From JACCTU01 sp963737405 (GTDB lineage Bacteria; Actinomycetota; Thermoleophilia; Gaiellales; Gaiellaceae): a DNA stretch of 64,000 nt. The translations under genes were made by a program, and so were the position numbers. A model generated the notes under the pieces. That model was given only the letters and a program-made list of their open reading frames with translations, did no database searches and was not told the origin of the DNA. Below are positions 18,319 through 27,247 of the stretch, piece by piece; within the stretch, counting starts at the first letter, position 1, and every line of letters starts with the position of its first letter. The stretch covers positions 434,001 to 498,000 of the forward strand of contig CAVTSL010000011.1 in assembly GCA_963737405.1 (NCBI GenBank), given 5' to 3'.

Positions 18319-19482
18319 ATGAGCGAGCGCGACGACGACATCATCGAGTTCGACTTCTTCGAGGACGAGCCCGACACCCAGCAGACGACGCAACGGAGGT
18401 CCGCCCGTCCGGGCCAGGGCGGTGGACCGCCGCGCACGGGCGGCCCGCGCCGTCCGACGTTCCGCGGCCCCGAGGGCGTCACCCCGCTCCTGCGGCTGAT
18501 CCTGCTGATCGCGCTCGCGATCTTCGTCGTGATCGTCCTCGTGTTCTGGGTCCAGAGCTGCCGGAGCGCGAGCAAGACCGAGGCGTACCAGGACTACATG
18601 GCCGAGATGAAGACCGTCTCCGACGCGTCGGCCGCGATCGGCCGCGACCTGAACGAGCAGCTGACGACGCCCGGGACGAACCAGGCCAACCTGATCAAGG
18701 CGATCGAGGGCCTGACCGACCGGCACGAGCAGGTCGTGCAGAACGCTCAGAAGATCGACGAGCCGGGGCCGCTCCGCGACGAGCAGCAGGCGTCGATCGA
18801 AGCGCTCCAGTTCAGGACGAGCGGCCTGAACGGCCTCGCCGCCGCGTTCCGCCAGACCGCCAACACGAAGGACGCAGCGCGGGCCGGCAGCCTGCTCGCC
18901 GCGCAGGCCGAGCGCTTCGTCGCGAGCGACGTGATCTGGGACGACCTCTTCGTCGAGCCCTCGAAGGCCGAGCTCGAGTCACAGGGGATCACCGGTGTCG
19001 CGGTGCCGGACTCCAACTTCGTCGTCACCGCAGACCTCGCGAGCCAGCGCTCGATGGTCGCGCTCTGGCAGCGGCTCCAGGGGGCCGCGGAGGGCGGGAC
19101 GCCGAGCGGGCTCCACGGGACGGGCATCGTCTCGACGACGGTGCTGCCCTCGGGCGAGCAGCTGACGACCGGGCAGGAGACGGTCGTCGAGGCGACGAGC
19201 GACCTGGCGTTCCGCGTCGCGGTGCAGAACAGCGGCGACTCGCAGGAGGTCGGCATCAAGGTGACCCTGACGATCCAGAAGAGCCCCGAGCCGATCACGC
19301 AGACGAAGACGATCCAGCTGATCAACTCCGGCGAGACGAAGAGCGTGACCTTCGAGAATCTCGGCCAGCCGCCGTTCGGCCCGACCACGCCGGTCAAGGT
19401 CGACGTCGAGCCGGTGCCGGGCGAGGCGAACACGAAGAACAACACGGTCGAGTACCCGGTCGTCTTCTCGCTGCCTCGCTAG
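18319..19482 (+). CDS. membrane-anchored extracytoplasmic protein with CARDB-like C-terminal domain
   Basis: A 387-residue protein: acidic N-terminus (MSERDDDIIEFDFFEDE), a Gly/Pro/Arg linker, one transmembrane helix at about residues 57-80, a helical extracytoplasmic segment with coiled-coil character, and a C-terminal beta-sandwich in which AVQNSGDSQEVGIKVTLTI and VPGEANTKNNTVEY resemble CARDB adhesion-type repeats. I do not recognise a specific function. The ATG at 18319 is preferred because it follows TAGAGT (18302-18307) by 11 nt, and the longer frame lacks a plausible start. Divergent from the membrane kinase. Confidence 0.75.
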   Translation: MSERDDDIIEFDFFEDEPDTQQTTQRRSARPGQGGGPPRTGGPRRPTFRGPEGVTPLLRLILLIALAIFVVIVLVFWVQSCRSASKTEAYQDYMAEMKTVSDASAAIGRDLNEQLTTPGTNQANLIKAIEGLTDRHEQVVQNAQKIDEPGPLRDEQQASIEALQFRTSGLNGLAAAFRQTANTKDAARAGSLLAAQAERFVASDVIWDDLFVEPSKAELESQGITGVAVPDSNFVVTADLASQRSMVALWQRLQGAAEGGTPSGLHGTGIVSTTVLPSGEQLTTGQETVVEATSDLAFRVAVQNSGDSQEVGIKVTLTIQKSPEPITQTKTIQLINSGETKSVTFENLGQPPFGPTTPVKVDVEPVPGEANTKNNTVEYPVVFSLPR

Positions 19483-19493
19483 CCTAGGTTCGG

Positions 19494-19976
19494 ATGGATC
19501 TCTCCGGCACGACCGCGGCGTGGATTGCCATCGCCGCAGTGATCGTTGCGCTCGCCGCCGTCGGGATCGCCGTCGCGGCGTGGCTGAAGCTCCGGCGGGT
19601 CCGCTCGTCGCAGCTCGTCCTGCTCGGCGGCGGGAAGGCCGACCTCGTCGACTTCGCGGTCTCGCTCCAGGGCCGGATCGACGACCTGCACCGCGCGGTC
19701 GACGAGGTCGCCGGCGCACTGTCGCGCGTCGACCGCCGCATCGACGACTGCGTGTCGAAGACGTCGATCCTCCGCTACGACGCGTACGACGACAAGGCGG
19801 GTCAGTCGTCCGCGACGTTCGCGCTCTTGAACGCCTCACGGACGGGCGTCGTCGTCAGCGCGATCCAGGGCCGCGACTACGCACGCATCTACATGAAGGA
19901 GCTCGACCGCGGTCGCGCGTCGGTCGCCCTCTCGCCCGAGGAGCTCGAGGCCGTCGAGCGGGCGATGGCGCACTGA
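19494..19976 (+). CDS. DUF4446 family membrane-anchored protein
   Basis: A 160-residue protein with an N-terminal membrane helix (residues 8-31), a short coiled coil and the DUF4446 core: SKTSILRYDAYDD, QSSATFALLNASRTGVVVSAIQGRDYARIY (only the parts SATFALLN and GVVVSAI are needed to recognise it) and the tail LSPEELEAVERAM. The family is widespread in Gram-positive bacteria, without assigned function. TAGCCT (19480-19485) is 8 nt before the start codon and overlaps the upstream stop. Confidence 0.85.
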   Translation: MDLSGTTAAWIAIAAVIVALAAVGIAVAAWLKLRRVRSSQLVLLGGGKADLVDFAVSLQGRIDDLHRAVDEVAGALSRVDRRIDDCVSKTSILRYDAYDDKAGQSSATFALLNASRTGVVVSAIQGRDYARIYMKELDRGRASVALSPEELEAVERAMAH

Positions 19977-20488
19977 AGAAGCTCCTGCTGGTCGTCCTCG
20001 CGCTCGCAGCCTTCGCCGGCGCAACCGCGTACCTCTTCCTCTGGCCGGAGGAAGACACGCCGCCGAAGGGTGCCGACGCCGTCGTCGTGCTCTCGGGCGG
20101 GCGCGGCCATCGACTCGCCGAGGGCCGTCGCCTGATCCGCGAGGGGATCTCGAAGACGCTCGTCATCTCGGACGGCCTGGCGCCGGGCTGGGACGAGGCG
20201 AACCGGCTCTGCCGAACACATCGTGCCGTCTGCTTCAAGCCGGACCCGTACAGCACCCAGGGCGAGGCGCGCTGGGTCGGGCGGGAGGCTGCGAGGCGCG
20301 GCTGGGACTCGGTCGTGATCGTCACCTCGACGTACCACGTGCGGCGCACGCGCATGGTCATGCGTCGCTGCTACCACGGTGGGCTGGCGGTCGACGGAGC
20401 CGACCCGCCGCTCATGAACCGCGTCATCGGCGTCGCCTGGGAGTGGCCGAAGAGCCTCTACTACCTCACTCTCAAGCGGGGTTGCTGA
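19973..20488 (+). CDS. DUF218 / YdcF-SanA family membrane protein
   Basis: A 171-residue protein with an N-terminal signal anchor (residues 2-22) and a DUF218 domain: ADAVVVLSGGRGHRLAEGRRL, the basic/acidic pocket in KTLVISDG and VTSTYHVRRTRMV. Proteins of this family act in envelope maintenance. No ATG, GTG or TTG is available in frame near the natural N-terminus; the only sensible initiation is CTG at 19973, whose bases overlap the preceding stop as CTGA. This mirrors the 4-nt coupling seen throughout the window, but CTG initiation is rare and a small sequence error is an alternative. Confidence 0.75.
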   Translation: MKKLLLVVLALAAFAGATAYLFLWPEEDTPPKGADAVVVLSGGRGHRLAEGRRLIREGISKTLVISDGLAPGWDEANRLCRTHRAVCFKPDPYSTQGEARWVGREAARRGWDSVVIVTSTYHVRRTRMVMRRCYHGGLAVDGADPPLMNRVIGVAWEWPKSLYYLTLKRGC

Positions 20489-20517
20489 CCCGGCCAGCAG
20501 CTACATTTCCCGCTGGA

Positions 20518-21039
20518 ATGCAGCAGGTCCTCGTGCTGAACGCAAGTTACGAGCCGCTGAACGTGACAACGCTCAGACGTGCCCACGTGCTCGTGTTCAA
20601 GGGGAAGGCGGAGGTGATCGAAGAACTGGATCGACCACTCCGCTCGGCCACGGACACGTTCCGCTGGCCACACGTCATCCGCCTCGTGCAGTACATCCGG
20701 GTTCCGCGTGCGATCCAGCGCAAGATCTCGCGCCGGGCGCTCTTCGCCCGTGACGGCTGGCGGTGCGTCTACTGCGGGACGACGAGCGGCCGCCTGACGC
20801 TCGACCACGTGGTGCCGCGCTCGCGCGGCGGCGACTCGGTCTGGGAGAACGTCGTCACGTCCTGCGCGACGTGCAACCACAAGAAGGGAAACCGGCTCCT
20901 GCACGAGGTGCACATGGAGCTCCGCATCCCGCCGCGCGCCCCGACACCCGTGCTCTTCATCCAGCTCGCCGCGCCGAAGATCCCCGAGCGCTGGCGGCCC
21001 TACCTCCCCGAGACCGGCACGGCGACCGCGGCCGCCTAG
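20518..21039 (+). CDS. HNH endonuclease
   Basis: A 173-residue protein of the common chromosomal HNH type. N-terminus VLVLNASYEPLNVTT is typical; the nuclease core is CVYCG, then LDHVVPRSRGG, then ENVVTSCATCNHKKGN, giving two zinc-binding CxxC pairs and the His-Asn-His catalytic residues. Despite the fold, the cellular role of these conserved single-copy proteins is unclear. The ATG at 20518 follows TACATT (20502-20507) by 10 nt. The stop overlaps the stop of the converging membrane protein gene in a CTAG. Confidence 0.9.
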   Translation: MQQVLVLNASYEPLNVTTLRRAHVLVFKGKAEVIEELDRPLRSATDTFRWPHVIRLVQYIRVPRAIQRKISRRALFARDGWRCVYCGTTSGRLTLDHVVPRSRGGDSVWENVVTSCATCNHKKGNRLLHEVHMELRIPPRAPTPVLFIQLAAPKIPERWRPYLPETGTATAAA

Positions 21040-21365
21040 AACGCGGCCATGATCGCGAACACCCCGGCGACGAAGAGCACGCCGGGGGCGATCGTCGAGA
21101 CGAGCAACAGCCGGCGGTCACGCCGGTGAAGCGCATACGACCCGCCGCCCGCGGCCAGCACGAACGGAAGCGAGGCGAGGAGCGCCCACGGGGCGACCGG
21201 TCGAACGAGTGTCTGGCAGAGGGAGTCCCCGACCGAGCCCGGCGGCGTGTCGTAGGTCTCCTGTCCGCAGGCGGCCATCCCCCCGACGAACCACAGGACG
21301 AGGGATGCCGGGATCATCGCGAGCGTCGTGAGACCCCAGCCGGCCCGGAGCTGCGGAGTGATCAC
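21036..21365 (-). CDS. small hypothetical membrane protein
   Basis: A 109-residue protein with three predicted membrane helices (about residues 11-32, 58-75 and 84-106) and two cysteines in the first external loop (AACGQ and DSLCQT). It could not be assigned to a family. The stop shares CTAG with the HNH nuclease gene, consistent with a real convergent gene. Confidence 0.6.
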   Translation of the reverse strand: MITPQLRAGWGLTTLAMIPASLVLWFVGGMAACGQETYDTPPGSVGDSLCQTLVRPVAPWALLASLPFVLAAGGGSYALHRRDRRLLLVSTIAPGVLFVAGVFAIMAAF

Positions 21366-21420
21366 GCTCTCGACGTCGTCACGACGCGTCTGACGCGCGA
21401 TCCCCCACGGGGGTGGCTCG

Positions 21421-22653
21421 TTACCAGTTGCCTGCGGGGCTCGGCGGAAGCGCCGTGCCGGGCGCGTACATCAGGTAGACGAGACCGCCGGTCGAGGTCA
21501 TCCACGCGTCCTCGAACTGCGTGCGGTCGTAGACGCGCTGGACCGAGTCGTCGCTGAGAGCGGCGGGATCGTTCGAGACGACGTCGCCGCTCGCGGTGAA
21601 GCCGACGATCGTCAGCAGGTGGCCGTTCGTGCCCTTGAACAGGAAGCCGTCGAGCTTGCCCGAGCCGAAGGAGAGCGACGCGACGAGCGGGATGCCGGCC
21701 TTGATGAACTGCTCCGCCTCGGCGAGCGAGTGCAGCTGTGTGACCGCGCCTTCGAGCCCGTTCCGGTGCGCGTAGGCGATGTTGAACGGCCAGTTGCCGG
21801 CGCCGTTGTAGTTGTAGTCGTACGTGAAGCGCGCGGCGTAGTCGACCCACGGGTCTGCGTGTGACGGATCCGCGCTCGTGACGAACGCGTAGTCGGCAGG
21901 GCTCGGGAGCCGGTTCCAGTAGCCGAGGATCATCGAGGTCGACGTCGGGCTGCACCACGCCTCGCCGCCGCCGTCGAACTCGGGGTAGTGGCCGGCGTGG
22001 ATCTCCTGCGAGTACTCGGGCACCGCGAGGATCCGGGTGCTCGTCATCGTCGTCGCGCTCGGCACGTACGGCGAGGCGTCGTTGGCGACGACGTTCGAGA
22101 GCTTCGTGACGGTCGGCGAGGCGCCGCTGCCGACCTCGCGGTAGAGCGTGAGACGGAGCTGGTACGCGAGCATCGCCTTCTTCGGGATGAACGTGTCGAT
22201 CGCGATCGAGGCGTCCTTGTCGCCCTGGCCCGGCACCGACGTCCGGTGGAAGTCCGAGTCGCCGTACGCCCAGCGGCCGAGCACGTACCACTTCGTCTCC
22301 CGCGCGTCGGGCGTGCGCGCGCGGAGCTCGACCTGGATCCAGGTGTGAGCCGGCGTCGTCGCGTTCCACGACGCAACGGCCTGCGAGAACGCGAACCCGG
22401 GGTCGTGCCAGCCGGACGTCCACGTGCCCGCGTCGTAGCTCTTCGTCCCGTAGCCGTGCGGGTCGGTGTACGGGACGGTCGTGAGCCCGCTCCCGGCGAG
22501 CGTCAGCCCGGCACCCGAGGCGACGGTGCCGGACGTCGTGCCCGACGCGAAGGAGAACGACTCGAACTCGACCCGGTAGGGCTGCTTCGCCGCCGACGCG
22601 GCACTCGAGAGCGCGAGGACGATCACGACCGCCACGAGACCCCGGACGAGCAC
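21421..22653 (-). CDS. secreted C39-like cysteine peptidase-fold protein
   Basis: A 410-residue exported protein. A signal peptide (VAVVIVLALSSAASAA) is followed by an N-terminal beta-rich region and a C-terminal papain-like C39_2 domain: the nucleophile Cys lies in GGEAWCSPTSTSMIL, the His in GTNGHLLTIVGF, and an acidic/Asn residue in SNDPAA completes the site. Proteins of this type are secreted and may be peptidases or non-proteolytic wall proteins. The GTG at 22653 is 7 nt after TAGCAT (22666 to 22661), giving a leaderless start and a proper signal peptide. Confidence 0.8.
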   Translation of the reverse strand: MLVRGLVAVVIVLALSSAASAAKQPYRVEFESFSFASGTTSGTVASGAGLTLAGSGLTTVPYTDPHGYGTKSYDAGTWTSGWHDPGFAFSQAVASWNATTPAHTWIQVELRARTPDARETKWYVLGRWAYGDSDFHRTSVPGQGDKDASIAIDTFIPKKAMLAYQLRLTLYREVGSGASPTVTKLSNVVANDASPYVPSATTMTSTRILAVPEYSQEIHAGHYPEFDGGGEAWCSPTSTSMILGYWNRLPSPADYAFVTSADPSHADPWVDYAARFTYDYNYNGAGNWPFNIAYAHRNGLEGAVTQLHSLAEAEQFIKAGIPLVASLSFGSGKLDGFLFKGTNGHLLTIVGFTASGDVVSNDPAALSDDSVQRVYDRTQFEDAWMTSTGGLVYLMYAPGTALPPSPAGNW

Positions 22654-22663
22654 GGGGGCGATG

Positions 22664-22861
22664 CTACGCGGTGCCGGCCGCTTCCTCAACCTCGAGCTCG
22701 ACGACCTCGAGGAGCGCGGGGCCCGTCCGGAAGAGCGCTCCGGGGCCGGGCCAGGCGCGGACCTGCTCGAAGCCGAGTCGCTCGTAGGAGGCCACCGCGT
22801 CGTCGAGGTGCTCGACGACCTGGACGAAACGCTCCGCGAGTGCGGCGTCGAGGTCTTGCAT
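22664..22861 (-). CDS. short VOC-fold (glyoxalase-like) protein
   Basis: A 65-residue protein resembling half of a vicinal-oxygen-chelate module: FVQVVEHLDDAVASYERLGFEQVRAW is a typical first beta-alpha unit, followed by FRTGPALLEVVELE. Normal VOC modules have about 55-60 residues per half, so a single half would have to dimerise. The ATG at 22861 follows TAATAT (22876 to 22871) by 9 nt, and the stop at 22664 is used in the -10 box of the next gene. It may be a genuine half-domain protein or a remnant. Confidence 0.55.
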   Translation of the reverse strand: MQDLDAALAERFVQVVEHLDDAVASYERLGFEQVRAWPGPGALFRTGPALLEVVELEVEEAAGTA

Positions 22862-22901
22862 ACGACTCGCATATTAACAGTTCTTCAGGCATAGTACGCA
22901 G
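22862..22901. promoter_or_regulatory. divergent AT-rich promoter region between the VOC-like gene and argC
   Basis: Forty bases, unusually AT-rich. TAATAT (22876 to 22871, minus) is 9 nt from the VOC-like start; CATAGT (22890-22895, plus) is 6 nt from the argC start. Both messages would be leaderless. No convincing ARG box could be drawn by eye. Confidence 0.55.
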
Positions 22902-23876
22902 ATGCCGACCGCAGCCATCCTCGGCGCCTCCGGGTACGCGGGCCAGGAGACCCTCGACCGGGTGCTCGCGCACCCCGAGCTCGAGCTCGTCGCGCTCGGC
23001 TCGGACTCGTTCGCGGGGCGCGGCGCCTCGGCGCTCGACGTCCGCCTGAACGGCCACCTCCCGCCGTTCGTGCCGAACGCGGAGGCGCTCGCGGCCGGCG
23101 CGGACGTGGTCTTCGTGTGCCTCGGGAACGAGGAGGCCGCCGCGCTCGTTCCGCCCGGCGACGCAGTCGTCGTCGACCTCTCGGGCGCGCACCGGCTGCG
23201 GGACGCCGCGCTCTACGACGAGTGGTACGGCTTCGAACATCCGAGCCCCGATGGTCTCTCCGCGTGGGGCTACGCGGTTCCCGAGCTGACCCCGCCGACC
23301 GGCCGCCTGATCGCGAACCCGGGCTGCTACGCGACGGCGGCGCTGCTCGCGCTCGCGCCGATCGCCGACCTCGTCGACCCGAAGTCGGTCGTGGTCGACG
23401 CGAAGTCGGGCGTGTCGGGGGCGGGCCGCGCGCTCAAGGAGTCGTCGCACGCGGGAGCCGTGCTCGAGAACGTCGCGCCGTACCGCGTCGGCACGCACCA
23501 GCACGCGCCCGAGATCGAGCAGGCGCTCGGGTTCCCGGTCTGCTTCGTCCCGCACCTGCTGCCCGTGCGGCGCGGCCTGCTCGCCACGTGCTACGTCGAC
23601 GGTGACGGCATCGCGAATCGGCTCGAGGAGACGTTCGCCGACGCGCCTCTCGTCCGCGTGCTGCCCGACGGCGTCGCACCGGAGCTCGCTCGCGTGCACG
23701 GGACCGACACCGCGGAGCTCGGCGTCTTCCAGGACCGCGCGACGGGCAAGACGATCGTGGTCTGCGCGCTCGACAACCTCGGCAAGGGGGCGGCGGGTCA
23801 GGCGGTGCAGAACGCGAACCTCGCGCTCGGGCTCTCGGAGACCTCGGGGCTGCGCGTGCACGGAGTGCTCGTATGA
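22902..23876 (+). CDS. argC: N-acetyl-gamma-glutamyl-phosphate reductase
   Basis: A 324-residue NADPH-dependent enzyme reducing N-acetylglutamyl phosphate to the semialdehyde, third step of arginine synthesis. Rossmann motif GASGYAGQE at residues 8-16; catalytic cysteine in NPGCYATAALLAL; later PHLLPVRRGLL and DNLGKGAAGQAVQN, all typical of ArgC. First gene of the arg operon; its stop overlaps the argJ start by 4 nt. Confidence 0.97.
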   Translation: MPTAAILGASGYAGQETLDRVLAHPELELVALGSDSFAGRGASALDVRLNGHLPPFVPNAEALAAGADVVFVCLGNEEAAALVPPGDAVVVDLSGAHRLRDAALYDEWYGFEHPSPDGLSAWGYAVPELTPPTGRLIANPGCYATAALLALAPIADLVDPKSVVVDAKSGVSGAGRALKESSHAGAVLENVAPYRVGTHQHAPEIEQALGFPVCFVPHLLPVRRGLLATCYVDGDGIANRLEETFADAPLVRVLPDGVAPELARVHGTDTAELGVFQDRATGKTIVVCALDNLGKGAAGQAVQNANLALGLSETSGLRVHGVLV

Positions 23877-25024
23877 GCGTCACCGCCGCGAAGGGCTTCG
23901 TCGCGTCGGGCGTGCACTGCGGGATCAGGCGCAGCCGGCTCGACCTCGCGCTCGTGCGCTCGACCGAGCCCGCGACCGGCGCCGGGATGTTCACGGTCAA
24001 CCGGATGCTCGCGGCGCCGGTCGTCGTCTCGAAGGAGCACCTCGAGCTCGCGCAGCCGCAGGCGGTCGTCGTGAACTCCGGCAACGCGAACGCCGCGACC
24101 GGTGTGCGCGGCGAGCAGGATGCGCGCGCGACCACTGCGACCACGGCCGAGCTGCTCGGCCTCCGACCCGAAGAGGTGCTGGTGCTCTCGACGGGCGTCA
24201 TCGGCGAGCCCTTGCCGATCGAGAGCCTTCTCGCAGGTCTCCCGGCCGCCGTCGAGAGCCTCGCCGCCGACGGGACGGACGCGGCCGAGGCGATCCTCAC
24301 GACGGACACGCACGCCAAGCAGGCCGTCGCGCACGGCGAAGGATTCGTGGTCGGCGGCATGGCCAAGGGCTCCGGGATGATCCACCCGAACCTCGCGACG
24401 ATGCTCGCCGTCCTCACGACGGACTACCCGCTCGAACCGGGCGAAGCCGCGTCGTTCCTCCGGCCCGCGGTCGAGCGCAGCTTCAACGCGATCTCGGTCG
24501 ACGGCGAGTGCTCGACGAACGACGCCGTGCTCCTGCTCGGAAACGGCGCGTCGAACGCGACGCGGAACGACGAGGCGTTCGCGCACGCGCTCGACGTCGT
24601 CTGCACGCAGCTCGCCGGGCAGATCGTCGCGGACGGTGAAGGCGCGACCGTGGTCGCCGAGATCGGCGTGACCGGCGCGGCCTCGACGGCCGAGGCGAAG
24701 GCGATCGCGCGCCGCATCGCCACCTCGCCGCTCGTGAAGACCGCGCTGCACGGCCGCGACGCGAACTGGGGCCGCGTGCTGGCGGCCGCAGGTTCCGCAC
24801 CGTTCAACGGCGGCTACGCGCACCTCGATCCCGCTCGCGTCACGCTCGACTTCGACGGCGTACGCGTGCTCGAGCACGGCGCGCCGCGCGGCGTCGAGCC
24901 GGAGCTCGCGGGCGAGACCGTCACGATCGCGCTCGACCTCGGGCTGGGTGCGGGACACGCGACGTACCTGACGAGCGACCTGTCCTCCGACTACGTCCGC
25001 ATCAACGCGGACTACCGCTCTTGA
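23873..25024 (+). CDS. argJ: bifunctional ornithine acetyltransferase / N-acetylglutamate synthase
   Basis: A 383-residue Ntn-like enzyme that recycles the acetyl group between N-acetylornithine and glutamate. It self-cleaves at the conserved KGSGMIHPNLATML site, the Thr becoming the nucleophile of the beta chain (about residue 175). Other signatures are VNSGNANAATG, NAISVDGECSTND and GRDANWGRVLAAAG. Its presence implies the cyclic acetyl pathway. Overlaps argB as TTGA. Confidence 0.96.
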   Translation: MSVTAAKGFVASGVHCGIRRSRLDLALVRSTEPATGAGMFTVNRMLAAPVVVSKEHLELAQPQAVVVNSGNANAATGVRGEQDARATTATTAELLGLRPEEVLVLSTGVIGEPLPIESLLAGLPAAVESLAADGTDAAEAILTTDTHAKQAVAHGEGFVVGGMAKGSGMIHPNLATMLAVLTTDYPLEPGEAASFLRPAVERSFNAISVDGECSTNDAVLLLGNGASNATRNDEAFAHALDVVCTQLAGQIVADGEGATVVAEIGVTGAASTAEAKAIARRIATSPLVKTALHGRDANWGRVLAAAGSAPFNGGYAHLDPARVTLDFDGVRVLEHGAPRGVEPELAGETVTIALDLGLGAGHATYLTSDLSSDYVRINADYRS

Positions 25025-25683
25025 GGATCGTCGTGAAGATCGGCGGTGCGGTCGCCGCCGATGCGGCCGGCGCCGTCCACGAGCTCGCGAGCGAGCACGA
25101 GGTCTGCGTGGTCCACGGCGCCGGCCCGCAGATCTCGGAGGAGATGGCGCGCTACGGCCTGCAGGTCGAGTTCGTCGAGGGGAGGCGCGTGACGAGCGCC
25201 GCTGCGCTCGTGCTCGTCCGGCGCTCGCTCGCGCGCGTGAACGCCGGGCTCTGCGAGGCGATCGGGGAGCGCGCCGTCGGCCTGCTCGGCGACGAGATCG
25301 GGCTGCGCGCGACGCGCGTCCCCGAGCTCGGTCTCGTCGGCGACCCGGTGCCGACGCGACCGCTCTCCGTCGAGCTCGCCCTCGCCCGCGGCCTGATTCC
25401 GGTCGTCGCGCCGATCGCCGAGGGCCCGCTGAACGTCAACGCCGACGAGGCGGCGTCGGCGCTCGCGGTCGGGATCGGCGCCGACCGGATCCTGTTCGTC
25501 ACCGACGTCCCGGGCGTGCTGCTCGGCGGCATCGTCGCCGGGACGCTCGCCGCAAGCGACGCCGACCGGCTGCTCGACGCGGGCGAGCTCGAGGGCGGGA
25601 TCGTCCCAAAGGTTCGCGCGGCGGTTGCGGCGGCGCGGCTCGGAGTGCGTGCGGAGATCGGCGCGACGGCGGTGGTCGCGTGA
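25021..25683 (+). CDS. argB: short acetylglutamate kinase
   Basis: An amino-acid-kinase-fold enzyme of 220 residues that phosphorylates N-acetylglutamate. Visible: KIGG near the N-terminus, VVHGAGPQISEEM (usually VVHGGGPxI), FVEGRRVT, the substrate-binding NVNADEAASALAV, and LFVTDVPGV. It is clearly shorter than the usual 260-300 residues, with the C-terminal part compact, which generally goes with arginine-insensitive forms lacking the N-terminal allosteric helix. Start is TTG at 25021, overlapping the argJ stop; there is no better start upstream. Codon use matches its neighbours. Confidence 0.9.
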   Translation: MRIVVKIGGAVAADAAGAVHELASEHEVCVVHGAGPQISEEMARYGLQVEFVEGRRVTSAAALVLVRRSLARVNAGLCEAIGERAVGLLGDEIGLRATRVPELGLVGDPVPTRPLSVELALARGLIPVVAPIAEGPLNVNADEAASALAVGIGADRILFVTDVPGVLLGGIVAGTLAASDADRLLDAGELEGGIVPKVRAAVAAARLGVRAEIGATAVVA

Positions 25684-26789
25684 CGACGCTCGCCACGCAC
25701 GCGGTGATGCCGACCTACGCGCGCCACGACGTGACGCTCGTCTCGGGCGACGGCGCCTGGGTCACCGACGCCGACGGCCGCCGCTACCTCGACTTCCTCG
25801 CGGGGATCGCAGTCGTCGGGCTCGGGCATCTGCACCCGGCGCCGCTCGGTGCGGCGCACGCGCAGCTCGAGGAGCTCTGGCACGTGTCGAATCTCTTCTG
25901 GACCGAGCCGATGGCGCAGCTGGCGGAGCGCCTGTCGCAGCGCTTCGGCGGCGGGCAGGCGTTCTTCTGCAACTCCGGCGCCGAGGCGATCGAGGCGGCG
26001 CTCAAGCACGCGCGCAAGGCGACGGGCAGGCACGGCGTCGTCGCGCTCGAGGGCTCGTTCCACGGCCGCACGACCGGCGCGCTCTCGGTGACGGGGCAGC
26101 CCGCGAAGCGCGCCGCGTTCGAGCCTCTGCTTCCGGGCGTTGCCTTCGCCCAGCCGAACGACGTCGCCTCGCTCGAGGCCGCGGCCGGGGACGACACCGG
26201 CTGCATCCTGCTCGAGCCGGTGCTCGGCGAAGGCGGGGTCGTGCCGCTCGAGCCCGCGTTCGCGGAGGCGGCGCGCACGCTCGCGGACGAGACCGGCGCG
26301 CTGCTCGTGTTCGACGAGGTGCAGACCGGCGTCGGCCGCACCGGTTCGTTCTTCGCGTTCGAGCAGCTCGGCGTCCGCCCGGACGCGGTCACGCTGGCGA
26401 AGGGGCTCGCGAACGGGCTTCCGATCGGCTGCTTCCTCGCGGCCGAGAGCGCGTTCGAGCCCGGCGATCACGCGAGCACGTTCGGCGGCAACCCGGTCGT
26501 CTGCGCGGCGGCGGTCGCCGTCTGCGACGAGATCGACGACGAGCTGCTGGCGTCGGTTCGCAGCCAGAGCGCGCGCATCGCGGAACGCCTCGACGGCGTC
26601 CGCGGCCGAGGGCTCCTGCTCGCCGTCGAGACCGGCCAAGCCGCGGGCGACGTCGTCGCGGAGTGCCTCGCGCACGGCCTGCTCGTCGGCACCGCCGGCG
26701 AGAACGCGATCCGCCTCACCCCGCCGCTCACCCTGACCGACGAGGAGCTCGACCACGGCCTCGCGATCCTCGAGGAGGTGCTTTCGTGA
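25680..26789 (+). CDS. argD: acetylornithine aminotransferase
   Basis: A 369-residue class III PLP aminotransferase converting N-acetylglutamate semialdehyde to N-acetylornithine. Motifs: DFLAGIAVVGLGH, CNSGAEAIEAALK, SFHGRTTGALS, FDEVQTGVGRTG and the PLP lysine in VTLAKGLANGLPIG. Operon position between argB and argR fixes the assignment over other class III enzymes. GTG start overlaps the argB stop; its own stop overlaps the argR start. Confidence 0.95.
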   Translation: MTTLATHAVMPTYARHDVTLVSGDGAWVTDADGRRYLDFLAGIAVVGLGHLHPAPLGAAHAQLEELWHVSNLFWTEPMAQLAERLSQRFGGGQAFFCNSGAEAIEAALKHARKATGRHGVVALEGSFHGRTTGALSVTGQPAKRAAFEPLLPGVAFAQPNDVASLEAAAGDDTGCILLEPVLGEGGVVPLEPAFAEAARTLADETGALLVFDEVQTGVGRTGSFFAFEQLGVRPDAVTLAKGLANGLPIGCFLAAESAFEPGDHASTFGGNPVVCAAAVAVCDEIDDELLASVRSQSARIAERLDGVRGRGLLLAVETGQAAGDVVAECLAHGLLVGTAGENAIRLTPPLTLTDEELDHGLAILEEVLS

Positions 26790-27247
26790 TGAAGTTCGAC
26801 CGGCAGGGCGCGATCCTCCGCCTCGTCCAGGACCGCAAGCTCGGAACGCAGGCCGAGCTCGCCGAGGCGCTCCGCGCCGAGGGCTACGACGCCGTGCAGA
26901 CCACCGTCTCGCGCGACATCGCGCAGCTCGGGCTCGTCAAGGTGCGCGACGAGCAGGGCCGGCTCGTGTACGCGCTCCCCGGAGCCGCAGACCTCGACCG
27001 GCTGGACGAGCTGACGTCGGCGCTCCGCCGCTTCGCGCTCTCGCTTACGCCGACCGGGAACCTGCTCGTGATCCACACGCCGCCCGGCCACGCGCACGCC
27101 CTCGCGCTGGCGCTCGACGGCGCCGGCCTCGGCGACGTCGCGGGCACGGTCGCGGGCGACGACACGATCTTCGTCGCCGCGCGCGACGGCTTGACGGGCG
27201 CCGACCTCGCCGAGCAGTTCCGACACCACCTGGAAGGAGACACATGA
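26789..27247 (+). CDS. argR: arginine repressor
   Basis: A 152-residue ArgR. The N-terminal winged helix (AILRLVQDRKLGTQAELAEALR, then TTVSRDIAQLGLVKV) binds ARG boxes; the C-terminal domain (TPTGNLLVIHTPPGHAHALALALDG and GTVAGDDTIFV) forms hexamers and binds arginine. Lying inside the biosynthetic operon, it probably autoregulates it. ATG 26789 is preferred over GTG 26786 because of the AGGAGGTG ribosome-binding site about 9 nt upstream, inside argD. Confidence 0.95.
   Translation: MKFDRQGAILRLVQDRKLGTQAELAEALRAEGYDAVQTTVSRDIAQLGLVKVRDEQGRLVYALPGAADLDRLDELTSALRRFALSLTPTGNLLVIHTPPGHAHALALALDGAGLGDVAGTVAGDDTIFVAARDGLTGADLAEQFRHHLEGDT

Noticed and set aside
22862..22901. ARG box for ArgR upstream of argC
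   Set aside because: Only partial half-sites (GCATAT) could be matched by eye; not enough to annotate.
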